Source: Malassezia japonica (lineage: Eukaryota > Basidiomycota > Malasseziomycetes > Malasseziales > Malasseziaceae). Taken from it: DNA of 64,000 nt. The notes under the pieces were generated by a model. It had not been told where the DNA came from and searched no databases. It worked only from the letters and a program-made list of their open reading frames with translations. Of the stretch, positions 42,471-51,688 are shown one piece after another. The stretch covers positions 673,653-737,652 of the forward strand of contig NC_083374.1 of NCBI RefSeq assembly GCF_029542785.1. The letters are read 5' to 3'. Made by a program: the position numbers and the translations under genes. Position 1 is the stretch's first letter. Each line of letters starts with the position of its first letter.

Positions 42471-44159
42471 CTACTTTCCAATGCAGAATCGCGAAAAGAT
42501 GCCCCCGAGCACCTCGTCGGCAGCAAGCGTCTCGCCGGTGATCTGGCCGATGAGGTAGGCGGCGTGCCGCAGCTCTTCCGCAGCGAGCGTCAAGTCGGGC
42601 TGCGGCGCCTCGATAAATGTCGTGGCAAACGTGTCGAGCGCCTCGAGGACGTGCCGCAAGAGGTGCAGATGGCGCGCCTCGGTCACGAGCGGCGGCTCGC
42701 CCATCTCTGCTTCGTGGCGTGCCTGGAGCAGCTCGCCGAGGCCAGCAAGGAGCGTGTCAATGCCTCGGTCCTCCAACGCGCTTCCGTGCCAGATTGTGCA
42801 CGGGACGCCTTGGTCGGCGGGCGGCGGCGCGTCGACCAGGTCCATCTTGTTCATAAAGACGAGTACCTCGGCGTCGGTCGGCAGCATGCCAAGCTGCTCG
42901 AGCGCCTCTTTGGGTATATGCCATGCTCCACTGGGCGGAACGCCGCCGAGCATTTCGCAGACGTCCGGGGCGTCGCATACCAAGATGGCCAAGTCGGCCT
43001 CGGTGACGTGCGCTGCGTTAGCCAAGCCACGTACTGCGCGTGCGCGTGATGCCGATGCGCTCAATCTCGCCGGTCGCCTCGCGCAGACCGGCTGTATCGG
43101 TGAGCAGGACACGGAAGCCATGCAGTTCCAAGGCGACTTGGACAACGTCGCGCGTCGTGCCCGGCTCGGACGAGACAATGGCCGCCTCGCGCCGCACGAG
43201 GCGGTTGAGCAGCATCGACTTGCCCGCATTCGGCCGGCCGTACAGAACGAGGCGCGTGCCGTGCAGCACGGCGTCCAGGTACGAGTGCTTGCCTTGGGGA
43301 ATCTCGCGCCGAATGCGCGCGCGGAGCGACTCGACGGACGCACAGACCGGCCGCCAGAGCGCATCGTCGATCTCATCCTCGTCGCTAAAATCTAGCATGG
43401 CCTCGACGCGCACCATGGCCTCGAGCAGCTCTTTGCGGATCGAGGCATAGAGCTGCGCCTGCCGCCCTCCGCCCGTCTGGAGCGCCAGTCGGCGCTGGGT
43501 GCTGGTTTCGGCACGCAGCAGCGCATCGAGCGCCTCGCATGAGTTCAGATCCATGCGCCCGTGCTCAAACGCACGCCGCGTAAACTCACCGGGAAGCGCA
43601 GGGCGCAAGGGCGCAAGAGGGACGTGGGCCAGAGCCAAGAGCACGTCGCGCACGACAGCAGGACTGCCGTGCACTTGGAGCTCGAGCACATCCTCGCCCG
43701 TGAACGAGTTGTTCGCTGCACATAAGACTCGCGACATACCTGGAAAGTAGAGCACAAGCGCGTCGTCGAGGTGCTCGTCGGTGGTAGGATGCCGAATGGC
43801 ACGCAGCGTCGCGCGGCGGGGCACGATCGGACGCTCGCCGCACAGGCTGGTATAAATAGCAAGAGAGAGGGGACTATATGAGCCAAAAGTACCTACCCAG
43901 ACACGCGCACAATGCTTACGGCGCACGGCGGATTTCCGCTCGACAAGGCATAGATGGTATCCTTGACGATCGTCGTCATGTGCCGCACCGAAAGGAAGAA
44001 TTGCCCGCTCGCGGCGCGCGTCCGAGGCGCCCCAAGCTGTGGCAATGTGCCTGCACAGCACTCTCCTCGTACCAGCCCCGGCACGGCCCGCGGCCGCGCC
44101 AGCGCGCCGGTCCTGGACCCTGGCCAATTTCGGGGTGCCTGGACGCACCTTGCTCGCAT
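42471..44159 (-). CDS. MSS1: mitochondrial tRNA-modification GTPase (MnmE/Mss1)
   Basis: Acts with Mto1 to modify wobble uridine in mitochondrial tRNAs. I choose the ATG at 44159 because it adds an Arg-rich, acid-poor leader of about 60 residues typical for import; a start at 43979 would lack one. Introns at 43874-43896 (23 nt) and 43013-43034 (22 nt). Total 547 aa. Motifs: TIYALSSGNPPCAVSIVRVS, GEFTRRAFEHGRMDLN, the P-loop LYGRPNAGKSMLLN, SSEPGTTRDVV, LLTDTAGLRE, FMNKMDLVD and the C-terminal FCIGK ending with the invariant Cys. Confidence 0.94.
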
Positions 44160-44166
44160 GTGGAGG
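44160..44166. promoter_or_regulatory. GTGGAGG element
   Basis: Exact heptamer in the 40-bp gap between MSS1 and the next divergent gene, touching the MSS1 ATG. Confidence 0.4.
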
Positions 44167-44199
44167 CGCAGGGGAACCCCCTCGTTGCTTTTCGCTTGG

Positions 44200-44790
44200 A
44201 TGGGACAGGTACAAACGCGTGAAGGGCCCGCACCCTTGACGCCGGAAAAGTACCGTGCGGCGGTAGAGCGTATCGATGCACTATTGCAGTCAAAGCCGAA
44301 TGCCGAGGAGCTGGCGTCGGCACAGAAGCTGCTAGGCTCCCTGTACAAGACCATGAATACAGGCCGTTCGGTCGCGATGCCCGACGCAAGGCGGGGCATC
44401 CCGCTAGGCATTGCAGTCAAGTCGCTCAAGCACCACTGGCATGTCGACGGCACATGGCCGCTCATTGGTTACGACGAAGCAGAGAAGCACAAGATCTGTG
44501 ATCCGGCCATTTGTATCCTACGCACGATGCAAGTCTCGCAACACAAGCACAAGGACCTCGTACGCAACGATGTGTACGAAAGTGGAAAGAAGAAGAAGAT
44601 TATCCTCCCGTGCTGTCCAGCCGTACACGAAATCTGGTTCGAGGAGAAGGGTGCAGACGCCATCGCAGCCGCCTACGTTGCCCGGGGGCGGGGCGGCGAC
44701 AGTTCAGCAGGAATCAGCAGCGCACCCGTGCCGCTTACACAAGGCACGACCATCTCTCCATGGGGCTCCCCTGTCCAGGAGCGTCGATAG
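44200..44790 (+). CDS. hypothetical protein, 196 aa
   Basis: A single exon. I do not recognise the family. The N-terminal third is helical (PEKYRAAVERIDALLQSKPN, then AQKLLGSLYKTMNT). The middle holds four cysteines (KICDPAICIL and ILPCCPAVHEIWF) and a Lys-rich stretch, and the C-terminus is Gly/Ser/Pro-rich. The start is placed at 44200; an upstream ATG at 44158 would overlap the MSS1 start. No signal peptide or membrane segment. Convergent with the next gene with a 10-bp gap. Confidence 0.6.
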   Translation: MGQVQTREGPAPLTPEKYRAAVERIDALLQSKPNAEELASAQKLLGSLYKTMNTGRSVAMPDARRGIPLGIAVKSLKHHWHVDGTWPLIGYDEAEKHKICDPAICILRTMQVSQHKHKDLVRNDVYESGKKKKIILPCCPAVHEIWFEEKGADAIAAAYVARGRGGDSSAGISSAPVPLTQGTTISPWGSPVQERR

Positions 44791-44800
44791 TATATACCCT

Positions 44801-46225
44801 CTATGTCCCTTCACTCGGCGTGCTCGGCCGCGAACGGCGCAGCGACGAGGCGCGGCTCAGGAGGCCGCGCTTCTCTGTCTTCTTCGTCGCGAGCTTATTC
44901 GAGGCACCCGCCACAAGCTCGCGGATCGTCGCATTGTACACTTCCGCGTCCGCATTGAACGCCTCGCGGATCATCAGGTGGTGTGCCAGCAAGTCGCTGG
45001 TCTGCTGCGAGAGTGTTTGCATCTCCCTGGCCATCGCACGCAACTCAGGCAGGGCTTTGAGCGCGAGCTGGTCGCTGGACACGTTCGCCAGGTGCTCGAC
45101 GCGGTCCATGTCCACAGCAGGCGCGGGACCGCCAAGCTCTCGTCGCCGGCGCTCGCCCCAGCTCTCGGCGGGCGCGGCAGGCTCGGCGGGCGGCGCGGGC
45201 GCGCGCTCGGCAGGCGCAGCAGCGCTCTCTTGCGGCACAGGACCCCCTTTGGACGGCTCCACGTGCAGCTCGAGTGGCGGAAGGGGGGCGGAGCGCGACC
45301 ATGCCGGCTGGTGCACTTCGTCGAGATTGATGGGGATGCCGAGCGAGATGAGGTGCTGTCGCCTTGTCACAGACCGCGTCCAGTCCAGCGGCGTGCTGGG
45401 GATCGGCAGGGGGGCCTGCAGCTCGCGGAAGAGCGTGCGGCTCTTGTCGTTCGAGAGCACTTGCGACAGCCCTTCAATCTGACGCAGGCCTTCGTGCGAC
45501 ACATTGCTCTCGACGTCGGACGCGGGCACGGCCGAGGCATCCGTATATTCCGCAGGAAGCAGGTTTTGGATCGTCGTACGCAGCGCATCCAGCGACGACT
45601 CCGCGTCCACACATGCATACTGCGGCGCAGGCGACGCGGGCGCGGGCGGAGGCGCAGCGGCAGGCGGGGGGGCTGCGACGGGCGTCGCCTCGACAAAGTC
45701 GTCGCCGAATTCGTCGTCGTCAAAGTCGCCAAAGTCGTCGTCTTGCACGGAAAGCGACTGCATCGGCGCATCGACCGCAGCAGCTAGCTCGGTGGGCTCG
45801 AAAGACACTGGAGGCGCGTCCGCCTCTTTTGCATCGGCCGTCGCGGCCGGTTCGGGGTCAGCAGGTGCTGTGGCCGCGGGCGCAGCCAGGGCCTCGGTCG
45901 GCGCAGGCGCGCTTGCCTCGGCCGGCACGCCCAGCGGTACCTCGGTCGGGTCCTGTGTCGCTTCCACCTCTGCCTCTGCACTGGGCTCTATTGCTGGAGC
46001 GGCATGCGCGTCGGTGCCGTGCACGGCATGCTCAGTATGCGCCCCCGCGGTTTCCCCGTCGGCCCCGTCGTCCCATTCGTCCCATCCATCGTCCTTGACG
46101 GTCTCGTCGCCGTCCGGCACACGTGTTTTCTTCTCATACTCGTCCACCTCAGCATCGTGGAACTCATCCGCATCCGCGTGCGACGCTTCGTCGCCGCTCA
46201 GCGACGCAGCTCGCTTCGCGTCCAT
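44801..46225 (-). CDS. acidic protein with DFGDF motifs, possibly clathrin-adaptor related
   Basis: 474 aa, one exon. The first 200 residues are strongly acidic and low complexity (Asp, Glu, Ala, Pro). DDDFGDFDDDEFGDDF (about residues 167-182) is the type of motif that binds the ear domain of clathrin adaptors, as in aftiphilin. A Trp motif (DDGWDEWDDG) lies near residue 47. The C-terminal 120 residues are predicted helical (LANVSSDQLALKALPELRAM and following), ending in a basic Ser/Arg-rich tail. I infer a role in vesicle traffic from the motif alone. A GTGGAGG element lies 16 bp upstream. Confidence 0.6.
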   Translation of the reverse strand: MDAKRAASLSGDEASHADADEFHDAEVDEYEKKTRVPDGDETVKDDGWDEWDDGADGETAGAHTEHAVHGTDAHAAPAIEPSAEAEVEATQDPTEVPLGVPAEASAPAPTEALAAPAATAPADPEPAATADAKEADAPPVSFEPTELAAAVDAPMQSLSVQDDDFGDFDDDEFGDDFVEATPVAAPPPAAAPPPAPASPAPQYACVDAESSLDALRTTIQNLLPAEYTDASAVPASDVESNVSHEGLRQIEGLSQVLSNDKSRTLFRELQAPLPIPSTPLDWTRSVTRRQHLISLGIPINLDEVHQPAWSRSAPLPPLELHVEPSKGGPVPQESAAAPAERAPAPPAEPAAPAESWGERRRRELGGPAPAVDMDRVEHLANVSSDQLALKALPELRAMAREMQTLSQQTSDLLAHHLMIREAFNADAEVYNATIRELVAGASNKLATKKTEKRGLLSRASSLRRSRPSTPSEGT

Positions 46226-46240
46226 CGCCGTCGGAGAAAA

Positions 46241-46247
46241 GTGGAGG
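46241..46247. promoter_or_regulatory. GTGGAGG element
   Basis: Exact heptamer 16 bp from the start of the minus-strand acidic-protein gene, in a 65-bp divergent gap that has a second copy for the other gene. Confidence 0.45.
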
Positions 46248-46268
46248 CGATCCGGGGCGCGCTTTCGT

Positions 46269-46275
46269 GTGGAGG
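46269..46275. promoter_or_regulatory. GTGGAGG element
   Basis: Second copy in the same divergent gap, ending 16 bp before the ATG of the plus-strand allantoinase gene. The two copies have equal spacing to their respective genes. Confidence 0.45.
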
Positions 46276-46290
46276 ATAGGCGTAGATACG

Positions 46291-47271
46291 ATGCCGTACG
46301 ATCCCTACGCGAAGCGCGACCTTATCGGCTACGGCCAGACGCTGCCCCAGGCCCAGTGGCCCGGAAATGCGCGAGTCTGCATTTCCTTTGTGGTAAACTA
46401 CGAAGAAGGCGGCGAAAACACGCTGCTGAACGGCGATGCAGGCGCCGAAGTGTATCTGACCGAGTACGGCGCACCGACCGGCCCTGCGCCGAATGGCCTG
46501 CGCAACCTGTCGGTGGAGAGTTCGTACGAGTATGGATCGCGCCGTGGGTTCTGGCGGCTGATGGACCTCTTTAAAAAGTTCGACTACCCCTTTACCTCGT
46601 GGGCCGTCGGACGTGCCGTCGAGCAGAACCCCGCGGCGGTTGCGGCGATGGAGGATGCGCGCGGCGAGGTCGCGAGCCACTCGTACCGCTGGATCAACTA
46701 TGTCCAGGTGCCTGAGGACGAGGAGCGTGCGCACATCAACAAGGCGATAGACGCGATCCACGACGCAAGCCCCTCGGGCGCGTATCCCTTGGGATGGTAC
46801 ACCGGCCGCCAGTCGCTCAACACGCGCCGCCTGGTGTACGAAGAGTACAAGAAGCGTGGCCTGCATACCAAGCTGTATGATTCGGATGCGTACGACGACG
46901 ACGTGCCGTACTATGTGCCGGCACCGGACGGCACGCCGAACGAGCACTTGCTCGTCATTCCCTACACGCTGGATGTGAACGACATGAAGTTTGCCAACAC
47001 GCCGGGCTTCTTCAACAGCGACTCGTTCTACCAGTACATGGTCGACTCGCTCGAGACGCTCCTTCTCGAGGGCGACGAGGCGCCGCGCATGATGACCGTC
47101 GGGCTCCACTGCCGCATTGTCGGCCGGCCGGGCCGCGCGTGCGCCTTGCGCAAGTTCCTCGAGTACGTCCAGCGCAAGGACGCCGAGCTGCGCGCAACCG
47201 GCGGTGGAATCTGGGTCGCGACGCGTGGCGAGATTGCCGAGCACTGGCGCAGCGTGCACCCCCCTCTGTAG
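46291..47271 (+). CDS. PuuE-type allantoinase (polysaccharide-deacetylase fold)
   Basis: A 326-aa protein of the NodB/polysaccharide-deacetylase superfamily. Blocks: RVCISFVVNYEEGGENTLLN, SSYEYGSRRGFWRLMDLFKK, FTSWAVGRAVEQNP, EVASHSYRWINY and WYTGRQSLNTRRLVYEEY, then MMTVGLHCRIVGRPGRA. This set is the signature of PuuE, a non-classical allantoinase that opens allantoin to allantoate, unrelated to the amidohydrolase Dal1. The neighbour is allantoicase, the next enzyme of the pathway, which strengthens the call. One exon, no signal peptide, so probably cytosolic. Confidence 0.9.
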   Translation: MPYDPYAKRDLIGYGQTLPQAQWPGNARVCISFVVNYEEGGENTLLNGDAGAEVYLTEYGAPTGPAPNGLRNLSVESSYEYGSRRGFWRLMDLFKKFDYPFTSWAVGRAVEQNPAAVAAMEDARGEVASHSYRWINYVQVPEDEERAHINKAIDAIHDASPSGAYPLGWYTGRQSLNTRRLVYEEYKKRGLHTKLYDSDAYDDDVPYYVPAPDGTPNEHLLVIPYTLDVNDMKFANTPGFFNSDSFYQYMVDSLETLLLEGDEAPRMMTVGLHCRIVGRPGRACALRKFLEYVQRKDAELRATGGGIWVATRGEIAEHWRSVHPPL

Positions 47272-47283
47272 ACTACAACAGAC

Positions 47284-48444
47284 TTAGCTACTGGGAATCG
47301 GGACAGCAGGAAGCGCGGCGCGCTGCTCTGGCGTCGTGATGCCCGCCGCCTCGAGTGCGCGGTTGCGGCGGCCGACGATGCGCAGGCGCTTGATTCCGCC
47401 GTCCGGGAAGATGATCAGGCGCACATGCGTAAAGACGCGCGAACGTGCACCCTCTTCCACCTCGTAGTAGTGCTGCTTGCCTGGGCCGAGCTTGGTGCGG
47501 CCCAGGATCGGGAACCACTTGGGCGAGTCGACCGCCTCGTGCTCCCCCGGCACATCCTCGGGCCCTTCGTAGTAGCAGCCGTGCAGCACGCAACTCTCGG
47601 GAAAGTTGCCCAGGAAGTGGATGGTATCGATCTCGACACGGCTCAGCACGCCCGCCTCGCCCAGCCGCACGACCACCCAGTCGTGGTGGTTCGGCGTGCG
47701 CGAGCGCTTGGTCTCCCAGCCGTCGCCCATATCCTTGCCGCGGCCGGGCAGGAGGATATTGGGCCCGATACCAAAGTGCTGGTCGTTGGTGTACACCACG
47801 CGACCGCCGTTGAGCACATGCGCAAGGTCGAGCGTGTTCAGCTCGGGATGGCCCGGCACCACCTCTTCACTCACACCCGCACCGACCGGGGGGACTTGCA
47901 CGACACCATACACGCGGAAGCGCGAGATACCGCCGTCAGGGATCATGTGCAGCTGGATGTGCGTGTACGTCTTGGGCGTTCCCGCAGGGTCCGAATAAGC
48001 GTAGACGTGGTGCGCAAGCGGGCCACACGGCACCTCGGGCAGGATCGGCTCCCAGCACTTGTCGTCCGCCTTGGGCGCCGGCGCGTCTTCCGGCAGGTGG
48101 GCGCCGTACACGGCGGCGGCCGGGCCCTCGTTGCCGTTAAAGGTCGTGGTATCGATATCAAATCCGGTGATCCGACCGCCGCCCGAAGGTCCAAGACGCA
48201 AGATCGCCCAGTCGTACGTGGGATTGTGGCGACGCGACTCCCAGCCATCGTACAGCGCGCCGTTCGGCCCAAACTGGCCTTTGAGTGACTCGGCGGGGCC
48301 GGGCTTGATGAGGTTCGAAGCAGCAGCAAACCACTCGTCCGAGCATCCTAGGACCTGGCCGCCAAGAGCGGAAGACGACACCTCGACAGAGGTCACGGCC
48401 AGCGTACGGCTTTGCTCCTCGAGCGAGATGGGCAGGAAGGACAT
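47284..48444 (-). CDS. allantoicase
   Basis: Hydrolyses allantoate to ureidoglycolate and urea. It is 386 aa from the ATG at 48444; a Met 12 codons upstream lies beyond the promoter element, so I prefer the later start. Two tandem jelly-roll allantoicase repeats are visible: GALYDGWESRRHNPTYDWAI with GFDIDTTTFNGNEGPAAAVY in the first, and DMGDGWETKRSRTPNHHDWV with VEIDTIHFLGNFPESCVLHG in the second. Both end in IPDGGISRFRVYG- or FPDGGIKRLRIVG-like strands. Tail-to-tail with the PuuE gene, a two-gene allantoin-degradation cluster that would release nitrogen from purines. Confidence 0.95.
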   Translation of the reverse strand: MSFLPISLEEQSRTLAVTSVEVSSSALGGQVLGCSDEWFAAASNLIKPGPAESLKGQFGPNGALYDGWESRRHNPTYDWAILRLGPSGGGRITGFDIDTTTFNGNEGPAAAVYGAHLPEDAPAPKADDKCWEPILPEVPCGPLAHHVYAYSDPAGTPKTYTHIQLHMIPDGGISRFRVYGVVQVPPVGAGVSEEVVPGHPELNTLDLAHVLNGGRVVYTNDQHFGIGPNILLPGRGKDMGDGWETKRSRTPNHHDWVVVRLGEAGVLSRVEIDTIHFLGNFPESCVLHGCYYEGPEDVPGEHEAVDSPKWFPILGRTKLGPGKQHYYEVEEGARSRVFTHVRLIIFPDGGIKRLRIVGRRNRALEAAGITTPEQRAALPAVPIPSS

Positions 48445-48467
48445 GGGGAATGATAAACCTTCAGACG

Positions 48468-48474
48468 CCTCCAC
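48468..48474. promoter_or_regulatory. CCTCCAC element
   Basis: Exact heptamer 24 bp upstream of the allantoicase start; another copy lies at 48491-48497 next to the PPE1 stop codon. Confidence 0.4.
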
Positions 48475-48496
48475 ACCCAAGATAAGCGTGCCTCCA

Positions 48497-49685
48497 CTAC
48501 GCCTGGCCTACTTTCTTCAGTCCGGGGATGGGCAGCGAGAGCTTCTCGTTGCGTTCCCAGAACTGGACGAGGGTGCGTGCCGTAGCTTGAGGCTGGTCCT
48601 GCATTAGTTGTTATACGCACTTCTTGTACACAATGCCCCGCATGGGGCTCTACATTCAGTTGGTATTTGCCTTGCATCTGCCCAATCATCAGCTCCTGGT
48701 CGAGATTGTCGGTCTCGGCAAGGATGAGCAGCCGCGCCGCGCGGCACGTCAGGAACCGGCTCGAGAGCCCTGTAAACCAGCCTCGCCAAAAGGGCTCCGT
48801 AGAAATAAGATCGGCCGACCAGCGATAAGCAAGCGGCTCGCACGACGGCACTTTGCGGACGAGCGAAGGGACGCTGCGTCGCGCACTGTCCAGGTTGCGG
48901 ATCGTGCGTGTCTCGACGTGCCACTGGATCGCAGCCTCGACACTGACGAACCCTTCAGGACGGCGCCGGACGATTTCGCCCATCTGGGGTAGGAGACGCA
49001 GCGACGTGCCTTCGACAATGTCGATCATCGCCACGCCGCTCACCCGCGCAAGCGAGCGCGACTGAAGGGCATGTGCAACAGATGTTACGACAGCGCCGCC
49101 CATCGAGTGGCCGATCAGGACAAACGCAGGGCGTTTGTGCTCCTCCGGAAAGACGGTCGAGAGTACCGACCAGAGATCCGAGGTGAGCGCGTCGAGCGAC
49201 ATGTCGCGCACCACATTGTCGGGATATTGCGAGCGCCCGTGCCCGCGGCAGTCGTACGCCAGAACGCCGACTTCGCCGCGCGTGAGCCGCGTTACCTCTT
49301 TTGCCATAAGCGCAAAGGAAAGCGCGCCGAATCCGGCGCCATGGTGGCACACAAACACCGTCGTATTCGCCAAGCTCCCGTCCGGCGCAGCATTCCGGGG
49401 CGGAGTAAAGTAGGTGCGCACTTTCGCAGGGACCTCGGCGCCGTCCACGGGAATCTCGACTTCCAGAGCCGCCGCGAAGCAGTCGTCTGACTTTTCCGGT
49501 GTATAGGCCGCGGGGGCGCGGGCGGGGGGGACAAGCAGCCCAGGGTTCACAACACGTGAAGGACGCTCCCCAGGGAGGTCGCCAAGGGTATCCGCTTCTT
49601 CCTCCTCCTCTTCCAAGGGAGGGTTAGGCGCAGCCGAGGCACGCTTCTTGAGCGCCGCCACGCGTAAATTCGCCCCGTCGGGCAT
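48497..49685 (-). CDS. PPE1: protein phosphatase methylesterase 1
   Basis: An alpha/beta hydrolase that removes the C-terminal methyl ester from PP2A catalytic subunits. 388 aa from the ATG at 49685, with a 22-nt intron (48599-48620, donor GTGCGT) near the 3' end. Core: FVCHHGAGFGALSFALMAKE, VLAYDCRGHGRS, the nucleophile elbow LIGHSMGGAV, VAMIDIVEGTSL and the PME-1-specific RRRPEGFVSVEAAIQWHV. The catalytic His is in VEPHAGHCVQE. After splicing the tail reads ATARTLVQFWERN, as in the family. An upstream Met (49703) is possible. Confidence 0.93.
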
Positions 49686-49686
49686 T

Positions 49687-49693
49687 GTGGAGG
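49687..49693. promoter_or_regulatory. GTGGAGG element
   Basis: Exact heptamer two bases from the preferred PPE1 start codon. Confidence 0.35.
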
Positions 49694-49756
49694 CAAGACG
49701 CACGGCGGCTTGGCCAGGGCAGCGAGGAAATATTCATGAGGTCGTACGCTATGGAA

Positions 49757-50380
49757 TTACAGGAAAAAGGTGCCGGCCAGAAGCACACAGAGAGTCATCG
49801 CAAGACCCGTCATGGCACTGTTCATCGGCACCGTGCGGACACCCGCGTTGGGGGCAGTAGGGTTGGACGTGCCCGTGGCCGAGCCTTCGGCATTGAAAGC
49901 GTTGATGGTGTTGGACGACTTGGCCGAGTTCGAGACGGAATTAACGTAGCTCGACGCAGCGTTGGCATTTCCAGAGTACTTGGAAGAAGCGTATTGGGAA
50001 AGCGAGTTGGCACTAGCACCATAGGTCTGCAGCGTGCCCATCGCCTTGCTGTAGGACTGGTTGGGGTCCTTGGCATTGACCGTGACCGGCGCACCCGAGG
50101 TAGGAGCGGCTACATTAGTATTAAAACATACCATTCGTCGAGGCAGATTCAGCGTGGTTCTGGACGCCTTGGACGACTTTCGAGGCACCCTTGTTCACGT
50201 CGGAGACCGCAGTGGTAATGGCGCCACCGAGGTTGTCCGTAGCGTGCGCCCAACCTTGTGCGATGCTGTCGTAGGCGGACTTGGCCGCGTCTTTGTAAGT
50301 CAGTACAACGTACCCTTCTGCGCGGCAGTCAGCTGCACGAGCAGCGCGACCAGAGCAACCAACGCGAGCCAAGCCTTCAT
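49757..50380 (-). CDS. secreted, probably GPI-anchored surface protein
   Basis: 192 aa from three exons; introns 50291-50313 (23 nt) and 50110-50131 (22 nt). The N-terminus (MKAWLALVALVALLVQLTAA) is a clear signal peptide. The body is Ser/Thr/Asn/Ala-rich (SKYSGNANAASSYVNSVSNS) with few charged residues, typical of a glycosylated wall protein. The C-terminus is a hydrophobic tail (NSAMTGLAMTLCVLLAGTFF) preceded by small residues, as for GPI attachment. The first intron ends in AAAG rather than CAG. I recognise no domain. Likely a cell-surface protein of the yeast. Confidence 0.75.
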
Positions 50381-50530
50381 GGCGGATGGAGAGAAAGGTG
50401 GCGGTGTGCGACAAAAATGCCAGGGGGTGTCACTCCGCACGATGACGTAATGTATCGGTAGAACTCTATGCCAAGACAGACCAATGAGATGTTGTAATTA
50501 TGTGGTCTGTGCGGGGTGGCAACTACGGCG

Positions 50531-51577
50531 CTAATAGCCTTGGACGACCTTGGGCTGGTAGGGCGCCTCGAGGTACGCAATCTCTTCGTCAGAAAGCTTG
50601 ACCTTGACAGCGTCGATGGCCTGGTCAATGCGCTCTTTCTTGCTCAGGCCCATGATAGGGTAGACGCCCTGCTTGGATAGACTCCAGGCAATGGCCACTT
50701 GGGCCATAGGGACGCCTTTCTTCGCAGCCACCTCCTCGACACGGTTGACAATCTGCTTGTCGACTTCCGACTCGCGCGAACGGATCATGTTTTTCAGCAT
50801 GGCATCCGACTGCTCGCGCGTCGTGGAACGCTCGGACCACGCACGCGTCAATACGCCGCGCGCCACCGGCGACCACGGCACGAGGCCAACGCCAGTGGCC
50901 TGACAGTAGGGGATCATTTCGCGCTCTTCTTCGCGGTACAGCAGGTTGTAGTAGTTCTGCATCGAAATAAACTTGTGCCATCCATGTTTATCGGCAATGT
51001 TTTGCAGCTGCTGGAACTCCCATGCAGCCATCGAACTGGCTCCAATGTAGCGGACCCAGCCTTTCTCAATTACGTCGTTCAATGCGCGCATAATTTCTTC
51101 TTTGGGAGTTTCGCGATCGAGACGGTGGATTTGGAGCACGTCGATGTACGTTCCAAGGCGTTCGACACTGGCCTCGACGGCGTCAAAGATGTGCTTTCGC
51201 GAGAGGCCCACACGGTTCACCATCGGGCCATCGTTCGACGTCATCTGCGCGATGGGAGGGAACGAACCGTCATCGGACACGCCAAAGTAGCACTTGGACA
51301 GAATCACCACACGGTTGCGGGGAATGTTGTACTTCTTCAGCGCTTTGCCAACAATCTCTTCCGACTTGCCCATGCTGTACACATCAGCCGTGTCCCAGGT
51401 GTTGATGCCTTTCTGGTAGGCGTATTCCAGGAGGGGCAGCGATTCTTCTTCATTCAGCACCCAGTCCTGCCACTCGGGTGTGCCATACGACATGCACCCA
51501 AGGATAATCTTGGACACCTTTAGGCCAGAGTTTCCGAGACTAGTGTCAGCGCCGGCCACCTACTTTGCGTACTCCAT
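50531..51577 (-). CDS. aldo-keto reductase, tandem copy 1
   Basis: 340 aa after joining a 14-nt first exon (51564-51577) to the main exon across a 24-nt intron (51540-51563). The junction gives MEYANLGNSGLKVSKIILGC, identical in layout to the two neighbours, which is strong support. It is an aryl-alcohol-dehydrogenase-type NADPH reductase: catalytic Asp and Tyr in WDTADVYSMGKSEE, Lys in VVILSKCYFG and His in DVLQIHRLDRETP. Substrate probably an aldehyde. This is the only copy with an intron and the most divergent of the three. Confidence 0.92.
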
Positions 51578-51688
51578 CGTGGTTGGTCGGTCAGGGGTGG
51601 ATGGGCAATTAACTTTTTGGGGGATTATGCACGGACCGGCTTTTTTAAGCAACATTGTGTATTCCATCGTCTATCGTCTAGTACAACA

